Shown: one piece after another, positions 11,744 to 21,891 of the stretch
Numbering within the stretch: position 1 is the stretch's first letter
Layout of the letters: every line of letters starts with the position of its first letter
Origin: Selaginella moellendorffii
Lineage: Eukaryota; Streptophyta; Lycopodiopsida; Selaginellales; Selaginellaceae
DNA: 64,000 nucleotides
Direction of reading: 5' to 3'
Assembly: GCF_000143415.4 (NCBI RefSeq)
Contig: NW_003314376.1
Location: 280,156 to 344,155 of the forward strand
Translations under genes and position numbers: made by a program
Notes under the pieces: model-generated
What the model was told of the DNA's origin: nothing
The model's input: the letters and a program-made list of their open reading frames with translations, nothing else
Database searches by the model: none

Positions 11744-11999
11744 TTCTTGAGGTCAGTAGGAAGGCATTGATTTGCTTGTTACAACTTACAAGTTCCAAAG
11801 GCATTAGTTTGGTTTTGGTAAAAGATCCAGGCAGGACAACATGCTTGGAATACAAGGAATGGAGAGAGGCCACCTTGAAACAAAATCCATCACCTAGTAA
11901 GCTTTTAATAATTGGTTTCTTTGGATTGATCAAGCATGCCCAATATCTCTATTTATTTGTTCAGAAAAGGAAATGCACTTAAATTTTGAAAGAATGTGA
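11744..11999 (+). pseudogene. ORC6 3'-end fragment (unit A)
   Basis: The sequence parallels the - strand of 19548-19269: end of exon 8, intron, the penultimate exon (here 'DPGRTTCLEYKEWREATL' versus 'DPGRTTCLEYEEWKEAVL' in ORC6), an intron starting 'gtaagcttttaataattgg', and a last exon ending LNFERM-stop at 11997-11999. Introns are kept, so it derives from genomic DNA and not from mRNA. The exon 9 donor reads 'cctagtaagc' where ORC6 has 'cctggtaagc', and the last exon has a deletion. It cannot make ORC6 but preserves about 255 bp of the gene. Confidence 0.8.
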
Positions 12000-12481
12000 A
12001 GGTGACGTTTCCAATTTTGAACTTTTGTAAGAAAAACAAGTTACTCATTTCAAAAGACTTTTAGCTATACAAATATGTAGCTAAATATGTTTACTAGCAA
12101 ACCAAAATACCAATTAAAATTAGTGTTTAGACAATTTGATTGGTACAGAAGACCATACCAGTTGATTTATATTGTGTTGGTTTTACCAATTTCTTTACTC
12201 ATCCTCTTGCATAACACTGCAAAGCAAAACACTATCCCTTTTCCTCCTCCTCTTGTGATTACTATTACTATAATATGTATTATTATTATAAGCATTAGTA
12301 ACATTCTTCATGGTTGCCTGCAGATGCAGCTTCTTGGCTATAGAAACTTGCTGGAGATGGTGGGCTTTCCACAGCTCATCTCTCAAAAGGCTCTTCAAAT
12401 GCAACAAAAGCTACCAGAATCTCCAAGGATGAGTATTAGAATGGTGAAAAGAAAAGTTTAGCATTTTTGTTTCCTTGCTAA

Positions 12482-12538
12482 GGGGAGATAGTTCAGATGG
12501 TAGAGCGCTCGCTTAGGGATCAATAACCAGCATCTCCA
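12482..12538 (+). pseudogene. tRNA-Ala(AGC) remnant (unit A)
   Basis: The sequence starts 'ggggagatagttcagatgg', keeps the D-arm and the 5' side of the anticodon stem (to 'ctcgcttag'), then jumps to a degenerate T-arm and ends in 'catctcca'. The anticodon-loop 3' side, variable loop and part of the T-stem are missing compared with 18625-18697. It cannot fold as a tRNA. The same deletion start is seen in unit G at 63918-63964. Confidence 0.85.
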
Positions 12539-12983
12539 AATATGTTTGATTATTGGATCGTTCCAGGCGTTTTGACCGATTTTACTGGTGTTGACCTCTG
12601 GGGGAGCTATGGATGGATGTTGCACCGTGAGACTAGCAATCTTGTGTTTCTTTTTCCCACTTTTTTGCAAACGAGTAAAAAAGTTTCGTTCGCTGCAAGT
12701 ACATTAGGATTGAGCCTGGAAAGGAGTTGCCATCAAATTAAAGATGCCTTACCTTTTTGAAATATTGAGCATTTCGTGATTGTGAGATTAAATCGCTGTT
12801 CACATCTAGGTTTGGGCTCTTTGGCATGCTCAGTTCAAGTCCGACAATCCACAGCGTCACAAGCTCTTGTTTTTTTCACAAAGCCAAAAGTACCTCTTTA
12901 TTTTCTATTTTCTAAGTCAAGGGTTAGGTTATAATCTTTCTCGCTTGGATTTTTCTATTGTCGAAGCTCTCGTCAGGTAAGCT

Positions 12984-13688
12984 ATGGTCTCTCGCGTTCA
13001 CGCCGCCCCAACGCTTGCCCGCCGAGCTCCAGCGCCCCGGCATGGCGGCCATCACCGAGCTGCACACCCGCGAGCTCCAGCACATCCACCACACCACCAT
13101 GGACACCATCCTCGAGGAGCCCACGAGCCAGTGCCAGCTTTAGCTCCAGTTCTTCAAGGTGACGCTCCAGTTCGAGCCCCAGCGTCAGCTGCTTTCGTTC
13201 ACCCTGCTCGCGGCCACCCTGCTCATCTAGCTTCAGCGCCTGATGCTCGCCACCACGATCCAGCTCCAGCAGCAGCAGTGTACCATCATCATCACGGTGA
13301 TGGAGCTCCTCTGGTTGTTCACCACCATCACCATGGTCACCACCATGGAGGACGCCACAACCACCACCACCACCACCGTCGCGAGGGTCACGACGCAGCA
13401 GTGGCCACACCAACACCCGCAGCAGTAGTTACAGTGGTTCGGAGGACGCCGTGGTCGCTGCTCCAGCTTCTTCTGTGGGTTTTGGCATTCTTTTTGCTCG
13501 TGCGATGGATGTTCTCTCGGAGGAAGCAGCGCAGTAATGCGATCTTTCAGGATCCCGGGTGGCAGATCGAAGTTGTGGTGGACGATTCTCTGACTGAGAA
13601 GAAACAGCTGGAAGCTCGTGGTTCGCACAGCAATGGCACTCTGGGATTCTCCTCAAAGTGTCCTGCCAACACTGGCAGTGACGCGTAA
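12984..13688 (+). pseudogene. His-rich / transmembrane coding-like block (unit A)
   Basis: A GC-rich open frame of 234 codons. A Pro/Ala/His-rich first half with a run of His-His pairs (residues about 90-135) is followed by a hydrophobic segment ('LLQLLLWVLAFFLLVRWMF', about 150-172), then a basic stretch ('SRRKQRSNAIFQDPGWQIEV') and a Ser/Thr-rich end. Another frame of the same DNA is also long and hydrophobic, so the true frame is uncertain. A splice-donor-like 'gcgtaagtcag' follows the block. Copies occur at 35410-35862, 49988-50446 and 55716-56291; segment B has only the last third (from 'SQRKQRRNAIFQEPGW'). I do not recognise the family, and copies differ by frameshifts and stops. Confidence 0.45.
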
Positions 13689-14229
13689 GTCAGCACAGTG
13701 CATGCCTTGTCACATGGAAGATTGTGTACAAACAATCTTCAAGGAGATGAAGTTGCAGAGCAACAAGACAGCAGGGTCTTGCTCACGGACGGTGAAGATC
13801 ACATACAAGGGTCCACTGGTGGAAGTCACCAGACTTGGAAGTTATTGCGCAGCTGGCTCGGAACATGGACTGGAAAGTAGAGCAGGAACCTACCAAGTTT
13901 CGATTTGACTGAGCTATCCTCTAGAGGTGACGGGGAAGCAGACGTTAGTGCACCTCCAAAGGCCAGAGAAGTTGCTTGAGACGAAAGGTTTGAGAAAAGG
14001 TACCGTACTACTTTTGCTCTCTGTTCTTGCAGGTGCTCAAATCTCAACTTCGATAAGAAGAAGCAGAGCAGGGCATAGAGGCCAGATAGGTTTCTCCAGA
14101 GTCAAGAGCATCATAAGCCAGGAATCAAGCAAGTGCAAAATTGTGGAAGTATGGTCGAAGTCTACACTGCGGCTTGCAACACAGGTTGTTTGACAGGATG
14201 GGACGAAGAACGGGATAGGTTGGTCTACC

Positions 14230-14697
14230 TCGCAAATTAACCCAATGCATTCGTTGCAAGCAGCCTCGTGGACATGTGGAAGCATCAGAAGTGTTCAGGA
14301 GGACAAAGAAACACGACGTTGGTTGCCTGGAACACGATCATCATGGGACATGCACGTCTTCTATCAGATGCAACGAGAAGCTGGCCTGCCTCCAAACGCT
14401 GAGACTTTGCATGGAGCAGCAAAACGTCGGTTCCTGGGATTTGCCAAGAACAACCTCTTGAGTGCTATGAGCAAGCCGCAGCCAAACGCTCAGACTTTCA
14501 TGGTGGCGCTCAAGGCACGCGGCGACTTAGCAGAGAAGAGGTTCCACTCACAGATCTGGGAGAGAAATCTGGAGGGAATCCACTACTCAGCGTGGTCGCT
14601 CAATGAGAGAAAAGCTTTTCTTGGGAGGTCGGTAAACTTTGCAAGGAAAGAGTGTCATGCAAGGTTGATGGAGCCGTCAATCAAAGATGGTACCTGA
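14230..14697 (+). pseudogene. PPR-protein fragment (unit A)
   Basis: Across frames the sequence reads pieces of pentatricopeptide repeats: 'AFVASSLVDMWK'-like, 'TLVAWNTIIMGHA', 'FYQMQREAGLPPNAETLHGA' and 'AQTFMVALKARGDLAEKR'. They are spaced as in plant PLS-type PPR proteins, which bind organellar RNA. The pieces lie in different frames and the unit has no start codon context, so it is broken. The same pieces occur in segment B (16570-17060) and units C, D, E and F. Confidence 0.75.
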
Positions 14698-14745
14698 AAA
14701 GATGCGAATGGATCTTAGCTGGCACACCTTGGTGAAGAGATAAAA

Positions 14746-15740
14746 AATATGAGAGACAATACTTATCTCTTAATTAATTTGCTGTAGTATCATTCATTGA
14801 GTAATTTAGTTATAAACCTATTTGAGATTAATATAATAGTAGAATAAACAAAAATATACTAGAAAGTGTTTATACAGAAGTTTATAAATTATAATCAAAA
14901 AGATTAATCTAAATGAACAACAACTATTAAATATTAAAATATCCTAGAATCTCCAAGCATAGTTTAAGTATATTCAATACCACCATAGGTTTGCTAAAGC
15001 AAACCAGTTATGGATCTATAGTGTTTGGTCACTTTAAACCTGTAGAAGCTTATTCACAAACTTATTTACATTATTATATAGAACTTTTTTCCCAAAACTT
15101 CTTTGATTAAACCCATATTAATCTTGGGACTTAAGTTTCTCCGAGATTTTGTTGTTGATTAGATGTTATGTTTTTCTTTTAACCATGCTCTGTACAAATA
15201 TATAACTTTTATAATTATAATTCAAGTTCTTTAAATATTTTTTAATTTCATATTAGTAGATGAGAAACAACAAACATATGAACATTACAAATACTTGGTC
15301 AAAGGAAGCAAACATAGCATACTCAAAATCATTATAGTTGAAAGTAAAAAATAGCCATCAAGCCGGAATACCATCATTATGAGTATATAATTCTCAAGTA
15401 TGGAAGTCTCTCCAGGAAGTACCACTGAGCTAAAAGACAAGAGAGCTAGATTCGATCAATTTTTACTGTGATATTATAAATGGGAAGCTTTACAACATCA
15501 TAATCAACCAATTCCCAAGTTGCAATTACATATAAACATTAAAATTCTGAAATCTTTCATCCTTTTTATAGGATGGATCCAAATGTTAAAGTTTGGATTC
15601 ATCATAACATCTGAACATGAGGTGAAAAAAATAGATATTGGTATTGTATTTGAAACTAAAATAAACTTTATCTATAAATTACACTGAAAACAATATAGGG
15701 CATTTCTTATAATTTCACTCAAAGAGAGAGTTAATTCTTC
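14746..15740 (+). repeat. AT-rich arm after unit A
   Basis: No gene is seen. Landmarks are 'atactagaaagtgttta', 'gtgtttggtcactttaaa', 'agatgttatgtttttc', 'gatttcatattagtagatg', 'aataccatcattatgagtatataattctca' and 'ggatggatccaaatgttaaa'. The same series follows units C (37471-38170 and 40421-40760), D (51541-52690) and F (62150-63060). The second half, from about 15260, repeats the arm that precedes each core. Confidence 0.7.
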
Positions 15741-16139
15741 AATAGAAGAAAAACGTGCAACCATCACGAAACTTAAATGTATTAACGACCTTGTCTAGAT
15801 CAGCTGAAAGAAGGCACAAAGAAACTTGCCAAGCATCAGCAAGACAAAAGCACACAATTTACTTTGGACAACTCTCTATCATGAAATCAAAAAAGATTTA
15901 AAGAACTTGAATCATAGTTACAAAGTTGTACATTTGTACAGGACAGAATGTAACATCTAATCTACTTGGAGAAGCTTGAGTCCCAAGTTTTCAAGTTAAG
16001 TTTAAGTGACCAAACACCATAGATATATAATTTCCTATATAAATAACCATTTGTGAAATATGATCCAGAGCATGATTGTCTCTGATATTTTTATCTTTTG
16101 ACCATGGTGTGCCCCCTAAGATCCTTTCGCCTGTTTTCA

Positions 16140-16370
16140 TCTTTGTTTGGGTTTTGTTGATGGCTCCGTCAATCTTGCATTACACTCTTTCTCCATTTTC
16201 CTCACAAAGTTTACCAACAAGCTCCCGAGATGAGCAACACCTCCTAATACCCTCTCCACAATAAGATTGTATGTCCATTCCCGTCCCTGAAATAACATGT
16301 CATTGATGAAAAAGTCAAAGAACAAGATACTTACCATGTGTAAGGAGATAAGCTCCAGAGCCTTCACAGC
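16140..16370 (-). pseudogene. Downstream part of PPR-like gene in segment B
   Basis: The - strand frame reads 'MKALELISLHMVSILFFDF' through 'NLIVERVLGGVAHLGSLLV' to 'KECNARLTEPSTKPKQR' and stops. Counterparts follow the PPR pieces in units C (37070-37440) and F (61150-61560). It lies downstream of the PPR frame and may be its last exon or 3' UTR; a 'tggtaagtat' donor-like site lies just upstream. No domain is recognised. Confidence 0.3.
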
Positions 16371-16569
16371 TTTTCATGAAACTACCAAGCTTCAGTTTCG
16401 CCTTCACAAGAAGGTACTTGACTTACGTGATGCTTAGGCCAAGATGGTCGAGCTAGTTAGAAGTCTCTGACTTCAAGCTGTTTTAGCTATAAGATGAAAC
16501 AAAAAAGCTATGAACTAAAAACTATAGTCCCTATGAACATCATGCTTCATAAGGCACTCTCCAGGTACT

Positions 16570-17060
16570 TCAAATGAGTAGTGCAAGAGGAAGTGCCGGA
16601 GTAATACTGAACTTGGGGCAGAAAACTTCTTGAGAGGCAGCCACGTCTCCACACTTCCTATAGAATGTGATGAGTGAGCACGTGAGTAGTGGATTCCGTC
16701 CAGATTTCTCTTCCAGATCTGCGAGTGGAGCCTCTTCGCCTAAGTCGCCCCGTGCCTTGAGCGCCACCATGAAAGTCTGAGCGTTGGGCTGCCGGCTTGC
16801 TCATAGCGCTCGAGAGCAAAGGTTGTTCTCGGTGTATCCCAGGAAACAATGTTTTGCTGCTCCATGCAAAGTCTCAGCGTTTGGAGGTAGGCCAGCTTCT
16901 CGTTGCATCCGATAGAAGAAGTGCATGTCCCGTGATGATCGTGTTCCAGGCATGTTTCTTCGTCCTCCCGAACAATTCTGACGCTTCCACATGTCCATGA
17001 GGCTGCTTGCGACAAATGCATCGGCTTCGTATTCACAATTTGTGAGGCGAGAGTGTTGCT
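16570..17060 (-). pseudogene. PPR-protein region in segment B
   Basis: On the - strand it reads in succession 'DAFVASSLMDMWKRQNC', 'FYRMQREAGLPPNAETLHGA', 'FMVALKARGDLGE' and 'HALITFYRKCGDVAASQEVF'. These are the helix-pair patterns of pentatricopeptide repeats. It is the most complete PPR version in the window and includes a repeat boundary missing from several units. Frame changes and stops still interrupt it, so it is called a pseudogene. PPR proteins act in mitochondria or plastids in RNA editing, splicing or stability. No E or DYW domain was identified. Confidence 0.7.
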
Positions 17061-17189
17061 TTCCAGGATAGGTAGACCAACCTATCCTGTTCTTCGTCCC
17101 ATCCTGTCGAACAACCTGTGTTGCAAGCCGCAGTGTAGACTTCGACCATACTTTCACAATTGCACTTGCTTGATTACCGGCTTATGATG

Positions 17190-17840
17190 CTCTTGACTCT
17201 GGAGAAACTTATCTGGCCACTATGCCCTGTACTGCTTCTTCTCTCGAAGTTGAGATTTGAGCGCCTGCAAGAATAGAGAGCAAACGTAGTACGTTACATT
17301 TTCTCAAACCTTTCGTCTCGAGCAACCTCTCTGGCCTTTGGAGGTGCACCAACGTCTGCTCCCTTGTCACCTCTAGAGGATAGCTCGTAAATCCTTCATC
17401 AAATCGAAACTTGGTAGGTTCTTGCTCTACCTTCCAATCCATGTTCCGAGCCAGTTGTGTCATAACTTCCAAGTCTGGCGACTTCCACCAGTCAAGCCTT
17501 GTATGTGATCTCTGGGTGAGATCGCCGTCAGTGAGCAAGAGCCTCTCTGCAACTTCATCTCCTTGAAGATTGATTCTACACATTCTTCCCTGTGACAACA
17601 CATGCACTGTGCTGACTTACGTGTCACTGCCAGTGTTGGCAGGACACTTTGCGGAGAATTCCAGTGTACCATTGCTGTGGGAACTACGAGTGTGAGCATC
17701 CAGCTGTTTCTTCTCAGTTGGCGAATCGTCCACCACAACTTCCAGATGATCCGTCACTTCGATCTGCCACCCGGGCTCCTGAAAGATCGCATTCCTGCGC
17801 TGCTTCCTTTGAGATAACATGCATCGCTCAATCACCAAAT
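17190..17840 (-). pseudogene. Coding-like region upstream of PPR in segment B
   Basis: The - strand frames read 'CMLSQRKQRRNAIFQEPGW', a Glu/Asp/Ser-rich stretch, then, after a 'gacacgtaagtcag' donor-like site, 'DLEVMTQLARNMDWKVEQEP' and 'SYPLEVTREQTLVHLQRPE'. This is the best preserved version of the sequence that follows the His-rich block in units A, C, D and E. Candidate intron borders lie around 17620 and 17280, so it may be a multi-exon gene leading into the PPR part. I do not recognise the family. Confidence 0.4.
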
Positions 17841-18334
17841 GCTCTCCACAGTATAGGTATGATATTTCAAAAAGAGAAATGGATATCTTTCCAATCCTAA
17901 TGTCCTACTTGCAGTGACACGCCACTTTGCATACTTTGAATAACGAAACTCTTTTTTTTTCTCGTTTTTCAACTTAGCACTCATTGAATGGGATCATGGA
18001 GACACAAGCCATCAGCGTGCACAAACTACTTCCTCTACAGAAAACTGGGGAAAAGAAACACGAGATAAATATCTATCCATTGCTGTTTTGATAGTCTCAC
18101 GGTGCCCAACCGAAAGCATGAGACTGATAGATGCAAAAATGCAAGTTGGATTATCTTTGTCATGTAGATGGCATCCTTGTTGTCTTCACGCTCCTGCCTA
18201 CCAGTCTTCTTTTTCTCGGCCGGTGGAGGTCTCTTATTATGGTTGCCTCTATTGCAGACACAACATATCAAAGTAGTTTCATAATGTCAGAGGCAAAAGC
18301 AAAAGAATTAACCCATCTGGGTACTGGAATAAAA

Positions 18335-18595
18335 GCCAGTTTGTCACAGACGGTAGAGCAGCAATCCAGTGACCCAACAGTGGAGGGAACTAGCACCATC
18401 CGGTTGTACTTCTTCATCGTGGATCCCTAGCTCCTCAAGTAGTCAACCATAGTCAACACCAGTAAAATCGGCCAGTTTGTCACAGACGGTAGAGCAGCAA
18501 TCCAGTGACCCAACAGTGGAGGGAACTAGCACCATCCGGTTGTTGGATCCCTAGCTCCTCAAGTGGTCAACCATAGTCAACACCAGTAAAATCGG
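18335..18595. repeat. Tandem duplication of about 130 bp
   Basis: Two adjacent near-identical units, 18335-18470 and 18471-18595, both begin 'gccagtttgtcacagacgg' and end 'caccagtaaaatcgg'. They differ by a roughly 12-bp gap after 'ccatccggttgt'. They lie next to the tRNA-Ala gene and are absent from the other units, so they arose in this copy after the units separated, or were lost from the others. Confidence 0.9.
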
Positions 18596-18624
18596 TCAAA
18601 ATGCTTGGAATGATTGAAAATAGT

Positions 18625-18697
18625 TGGAGATGCCGGGTATCGATCCCGGTGCCTCTCGCATGCTAAGCGAGCACTCTACCATCTGAGCTACATCCCC
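18625..18697 (-). tRNA. tRNA-Ala(AGC)
   Basis: The 73-nt sequence folds as a cloverleaf. The acceptor stem GGGGATG/CATCTCC contains the G3:U70 wobble that marks alanine tRNAs, with discriminator A. The anticodon stem is CTCGC/GCGAG around loop TTAGCAT with anticodon AGC, and the T-arm is CCGGG-ATCGATA-CCCGG. The D-stem has one G-T pair. An internal 'ttttc' six bases after the 3' end can serve as a Pol III terminator. It looks functional. Broken copies lie at 12482, 55197 and 63918; 49400-49433 keeps only the last bases. Confidence 0.93.
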
Positions 18698-19268
18698 TTA
18701 GAATAGAAACAAAAATGCAAAGCTTTTCTCTTCACCAGTCTAGTACTCATCCTTGGAGATTCCAGCGTATTTTGTCACATTTCAAGCGTTTTTTGATTGA
18801 TTCTAGAGCTCTAGCTATGGAGGAAAATACTCAAGGTCATGAGATCTCATCTTGGCAACGTCTTATTAAGTGCTCCAGGTTTAAGGCCGAGGGATTTGTG
18901 GAGCATACCCCTGAGAATCAAAGAGATGCGTGTGGAATCCACAGGATGGGTTGCTTGATGCGTACGACAGGGCACTCCTTGCAAAGCTGGCAACCATGAA
19001 GAATGTTGCTAATGCTTATAATAATAATACATATAGTAATAGTACAAACAAGAGGAGGAACAAGGCTAGTGAATTATTTTGCTTTGCAGTGTTATTCAAG
19101 ATGGGTAGAAGCAATTGGTAAAACCAAGACAATATAAATCAATTGGTATGATCTTTAGTACCAAATAAATACTAATATTATTTGGTATTTTAATTTGCTA
19201 GTAAACATATTTAGAAGTTTTTTAAAAATGAGTAACTTTACTTTTGCCTTTTTTACAAAATATCGAAA

Positions 19269-20628
19269 TCACATTCTTTCGAAGTTTAAGCGCGTTTGCT
19301 TTCGGTCTCTGACAGCCCCTGAACAAACGAACGGAGAAATCGGGCACGCTTGATCAATCCAAAGAAACTAATCACTAAAAGCTTACCAGGTGATGGATTT
19401 TGTTTCGAGGATGACAAAACGGCCTCTTTCCATTCCTCGTATTCTAGGCATGTTGTCCTGCCTGGATCCTGCATGCAAACCAAACTAATGTCTTTAGAAC
19501 CTGGAAGTTGCAACAAGCAGATCGACGCCTTCCTACTGACCTCGAGATTCGTGGCATCCGACAGAGCTGCAGAAGAAATGCTCGCACTGTGAGATCAGGC
19601 CTTGCAGAAAAAATATCGAGTTCTTTGCATACCTCTCTTGCATCCTCTAGTTCTTGATTCGGATTTCTCTTTCTCAACACCGACCAAATCGAAGCAGATA
19701 TCTGTCATAGACGCGGCAACCTGTAGAAAAATAAAATCTAGAATTGGCAATACAATTGCTCGCTGGAGCTTACGTTGGAAAACTCAGGGTCCGACGTGCT
19801 AGACACCTCCATCAATTTAGCTTTGTCAACTTTAAGCTGTTGAAACATACAAAAAAAAGACAGTAAAACCGTGAAAAAAAGCATTGGAAACTGCTTGCCT
19901 TTTGCTTTCTCGCGCATAAATAAAACGCGACGCTGGTGAATACAGGGCGATCGAAATCAGCGCTTCGACGTCGTGCTTCTGGTAAAGTGGCCAAAAATCG
20001 CTCTTTGTATCTGGAGCAAAACGTAGAGAGAGCCCGTAAAGAAATAAACTAAAAGGAAAGAGGAAGCTTTTACGCTGCCAAGACTCTCTGGACTGCTTGT
20101 ATGAGTCTCACGCATCCAAATTGCACAGCGAGCTCGCGCACATTCAAGCTTGTCCTGAAGAAAAAAAATGTTATTCCCACATTTTTTTTCCATCTCTTTT
20201 CTTCCTGGCTTTGAAGAAATACCTGATACCAAGAGCATTCTGGACTGTGGTGAGTGATCTATTGTAAGCCTTATCAGAAAGACCACTCAGCTTGATTCCC
20301 TTTTGCCGATCAAATGGAACTTGCATCCTGTCCGAGAAGAAAAGAAAGAAATAAACTCCACCCGCAAAGAAATGCAGATCTGGATACTTACATCGAGCAC
20401 GCGATCTCGAAACAGAGCACGGATCGGCAGACATCGCCCTGGAATAACACACAAGAGCATTGCATACCCTCAAGTCACAGGCGGAAAGAAAGAAGCAAGC
20501 ACACTCACAATGCCAAATGCCGCCGCATCAAATTCCATCCGGCAGAGGCGCAGCAGCTCCTCCGCCTTGCGCAGCACTTCGCGATCGGCCGCCATTCCCA
20601 GCCGCCGCTCCAGCGCCTTCATCTCCAT
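19269..20628 (-). CDS. ORC6: Origin recognition complex subunit 6
   Basis: This gene encodes the smallest origin recognition complex subunit, which helps load the MCM helicase in the nucleus. Ten exons: 20628-20509, 20438-20392, 20327-20223, 20154-20074, 20010-19899, 19836-19774, 19720-19633, 19566-19541, 19468-19387, 19318-19269 (774 nt, 257 residues). Landmarks include 'GDVCRSVLCFEIAC', 'FDRQKGIKLSGLSDKAYNR', 'LNVRELAVQFGCVRLIQAV', 'RPVFTSVAFYLCARKQK' and the conserved C-terminal 'TRLNFERM'. The middle part forms TFIIB-like cyclin folds in this family. Intron 5 starts GC rather than GT. The first ATG (MEMKALERRLG) fits family length. Its last two introns and exons are the source of the fragments at 11744, 48975 and 54477. 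Confidence 0.92.
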
Positions 20629-20896
20629 GGCGCGCGAAGAACCTCGCGTTTGGAAATAGGCGGGAAGATAACGAGTTAATCTAAACCGCGAGGGTTAGAG
20701 ATAAACGAACTAATGGTTTACTTTACGTCAACTATAGTCAACCTTGGCGTTGTAGCGCCAATTTTATTTGGAACGATGGATGGATCATACAAAACTTTTT
20801 AAGATTGTAGAAAGCTGGAGGGAATACAACGACGACGAGAGTTCTTCCTTTCTCGCAGTGAAGAACACAATCAAAAAAAGGAGATGGCCGAGTAGA

Positions 20897-21891
20897 TCAT
20901 ATCTTGTTGAACGCGACGATGTCACAGCTCTGGATGTACTCCGCCGCCGGGCCCTCTGTCAAGTGCTCCTCGATCAAACCGTCCACAGACACAAGCTCGT
21001 CTTCCACCGTCATCATGATCGTCAATTTCTTGATCCCATAGCCCACGGGTGTAAGCTTGGCTGCAATGCAAGCAACAAACTCGCTATCAATCCCAAGAAC
21101 GAAGAGAAGAAATCGAGAACTTACAAGCACCCCACAAGAGCCCGGGCATTTGCACGGCCCTCACAGCCGCCTCGAGCTTCACCATGTCGGTTTCATCGTC
21201 CCATGGTTTCACGTCCATAAGCACGGACGATTTCCCAGCTATACAAAAGAGAGAGTGAGCTCGAAGAACCATAGAAGAGAAGCTATGGCTTACACTCTTT
21301 CTTCTTGGCGGAGGCCTTGACTTTAGCCTCCCTCTCCGCAGCGGCAGTCTGTTCTTCCTCGGTTTCCTCTCCGAAGAGATCGAGATCATCATCGTCCTAT
21401 TGAGTGAATCAAGTCAGCTTCAAGGCAAAAAAAAAGAAAAGAGATTTTTACCGCTGCAGCGACCGGAGTCTGTGGCGCTGGTGGAGGTACGTCGCGCGTA
21501 GCTGGAGCTGCTGGAGCTGGGGCAGCACCACCTTTGAGAGACACCCCGACTGGAGATCCAGGGAAGCTAAATTCGTGGAACAATCAAGAAAAGATCTTTC
21601 TCCATCAAAATCTCAGTCCAGGCATACCTGGATTCGATCAATCCGGTGATGTGCGAGTACCAGCGCGACAAATTGATGAGATCGGGGGATGGAGCGCCTG
21701 CTAGAGCCAAGTAGACGAGCAGATCATCCCTGGAAGCTTGACAGCTGCGCGAACAAGCCAAAATCAAGATATTTCATCGATTCCTCGACCCTTTCCTCGA
21801 CTTACCCCGAGATGTAGCTGCGCTTGAGGAGGTACTCATCGAGACTCTTGAGCCCGGCACTGGAACCAAGATCGTCGAAGCTGATCGCCAT
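20897..21891 (-). CDS. Elongation factor 1-beta (eEF1B guanine exchange subunit)
   Basis: This cytosolic translation factor exchanges GDP for GTP on eEF1A. Six exons: 21891-21806, 21744-21628, 21566-21452, 21396-21294, 21238-21125, 21060-20897 (699 nt, 232 residues), all with GT-AG borders and consistent phases. The N-terminal GST-C-like part includes '[13 protein letters not shown]'. An Ala/Pro-rich linker and the acidic '[15 protein letters not shown]' follow. The exchange domain contains '[15 protein letters not shown]', '[18 protein letters not shown]' and ends '[13 protein letters not shown]', the typical terminus. It lies 268 bp downstream of the ORC6 start on the same strand, and is divergent from RER1. 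Confidence 0.95.

Larger units (their letters stand above)
11744..14745 (+). repeat. Chimeric repeat unit A, core
   Basis: In order it holds a decayed ORC6 3' end (11744-11999), a spacer with 'tattgtgttggttttaccaat' and short TAT/TTA runs, a deleted tRNA-Ala (12482-12538), and a GC-rich His-rich/transmembrane block (12984-13688). A region shared with segment B (13690-14230), PPR-like pieces (14230-14697) and an AT-rich tail follow. Cores C, D, E/F and G share this order. The GC-rich block contrasts with the AT-rich arms. Segment B is the inverted relative that is continuous with ORC6. Confidence 0.75.
15881..19548 (-). other. Segment B: putative donor of the captured core
   Basis: Read on the - strand this runs from inside ORC6 (exon 8) through the ORC6 3' end, the tRNA-Ala gene, a short sequence shared with the cores, and a PPR-like gene and its tail to 'ttgatttcat' at 15881. 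The repeat units share sequence with it between these two points only. At each point the units change to AT-rich direct repeats, while B continues into intact ORC6 on one side and into other DNA on the other. B lacks the 5' part of the His-rich block of units A, D and E, and has stretches absent from them (about 18100-18600 and 18715-18960). It is the best candidate for the source locus, or for the least rearranged copy. Confidence 0.6.
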
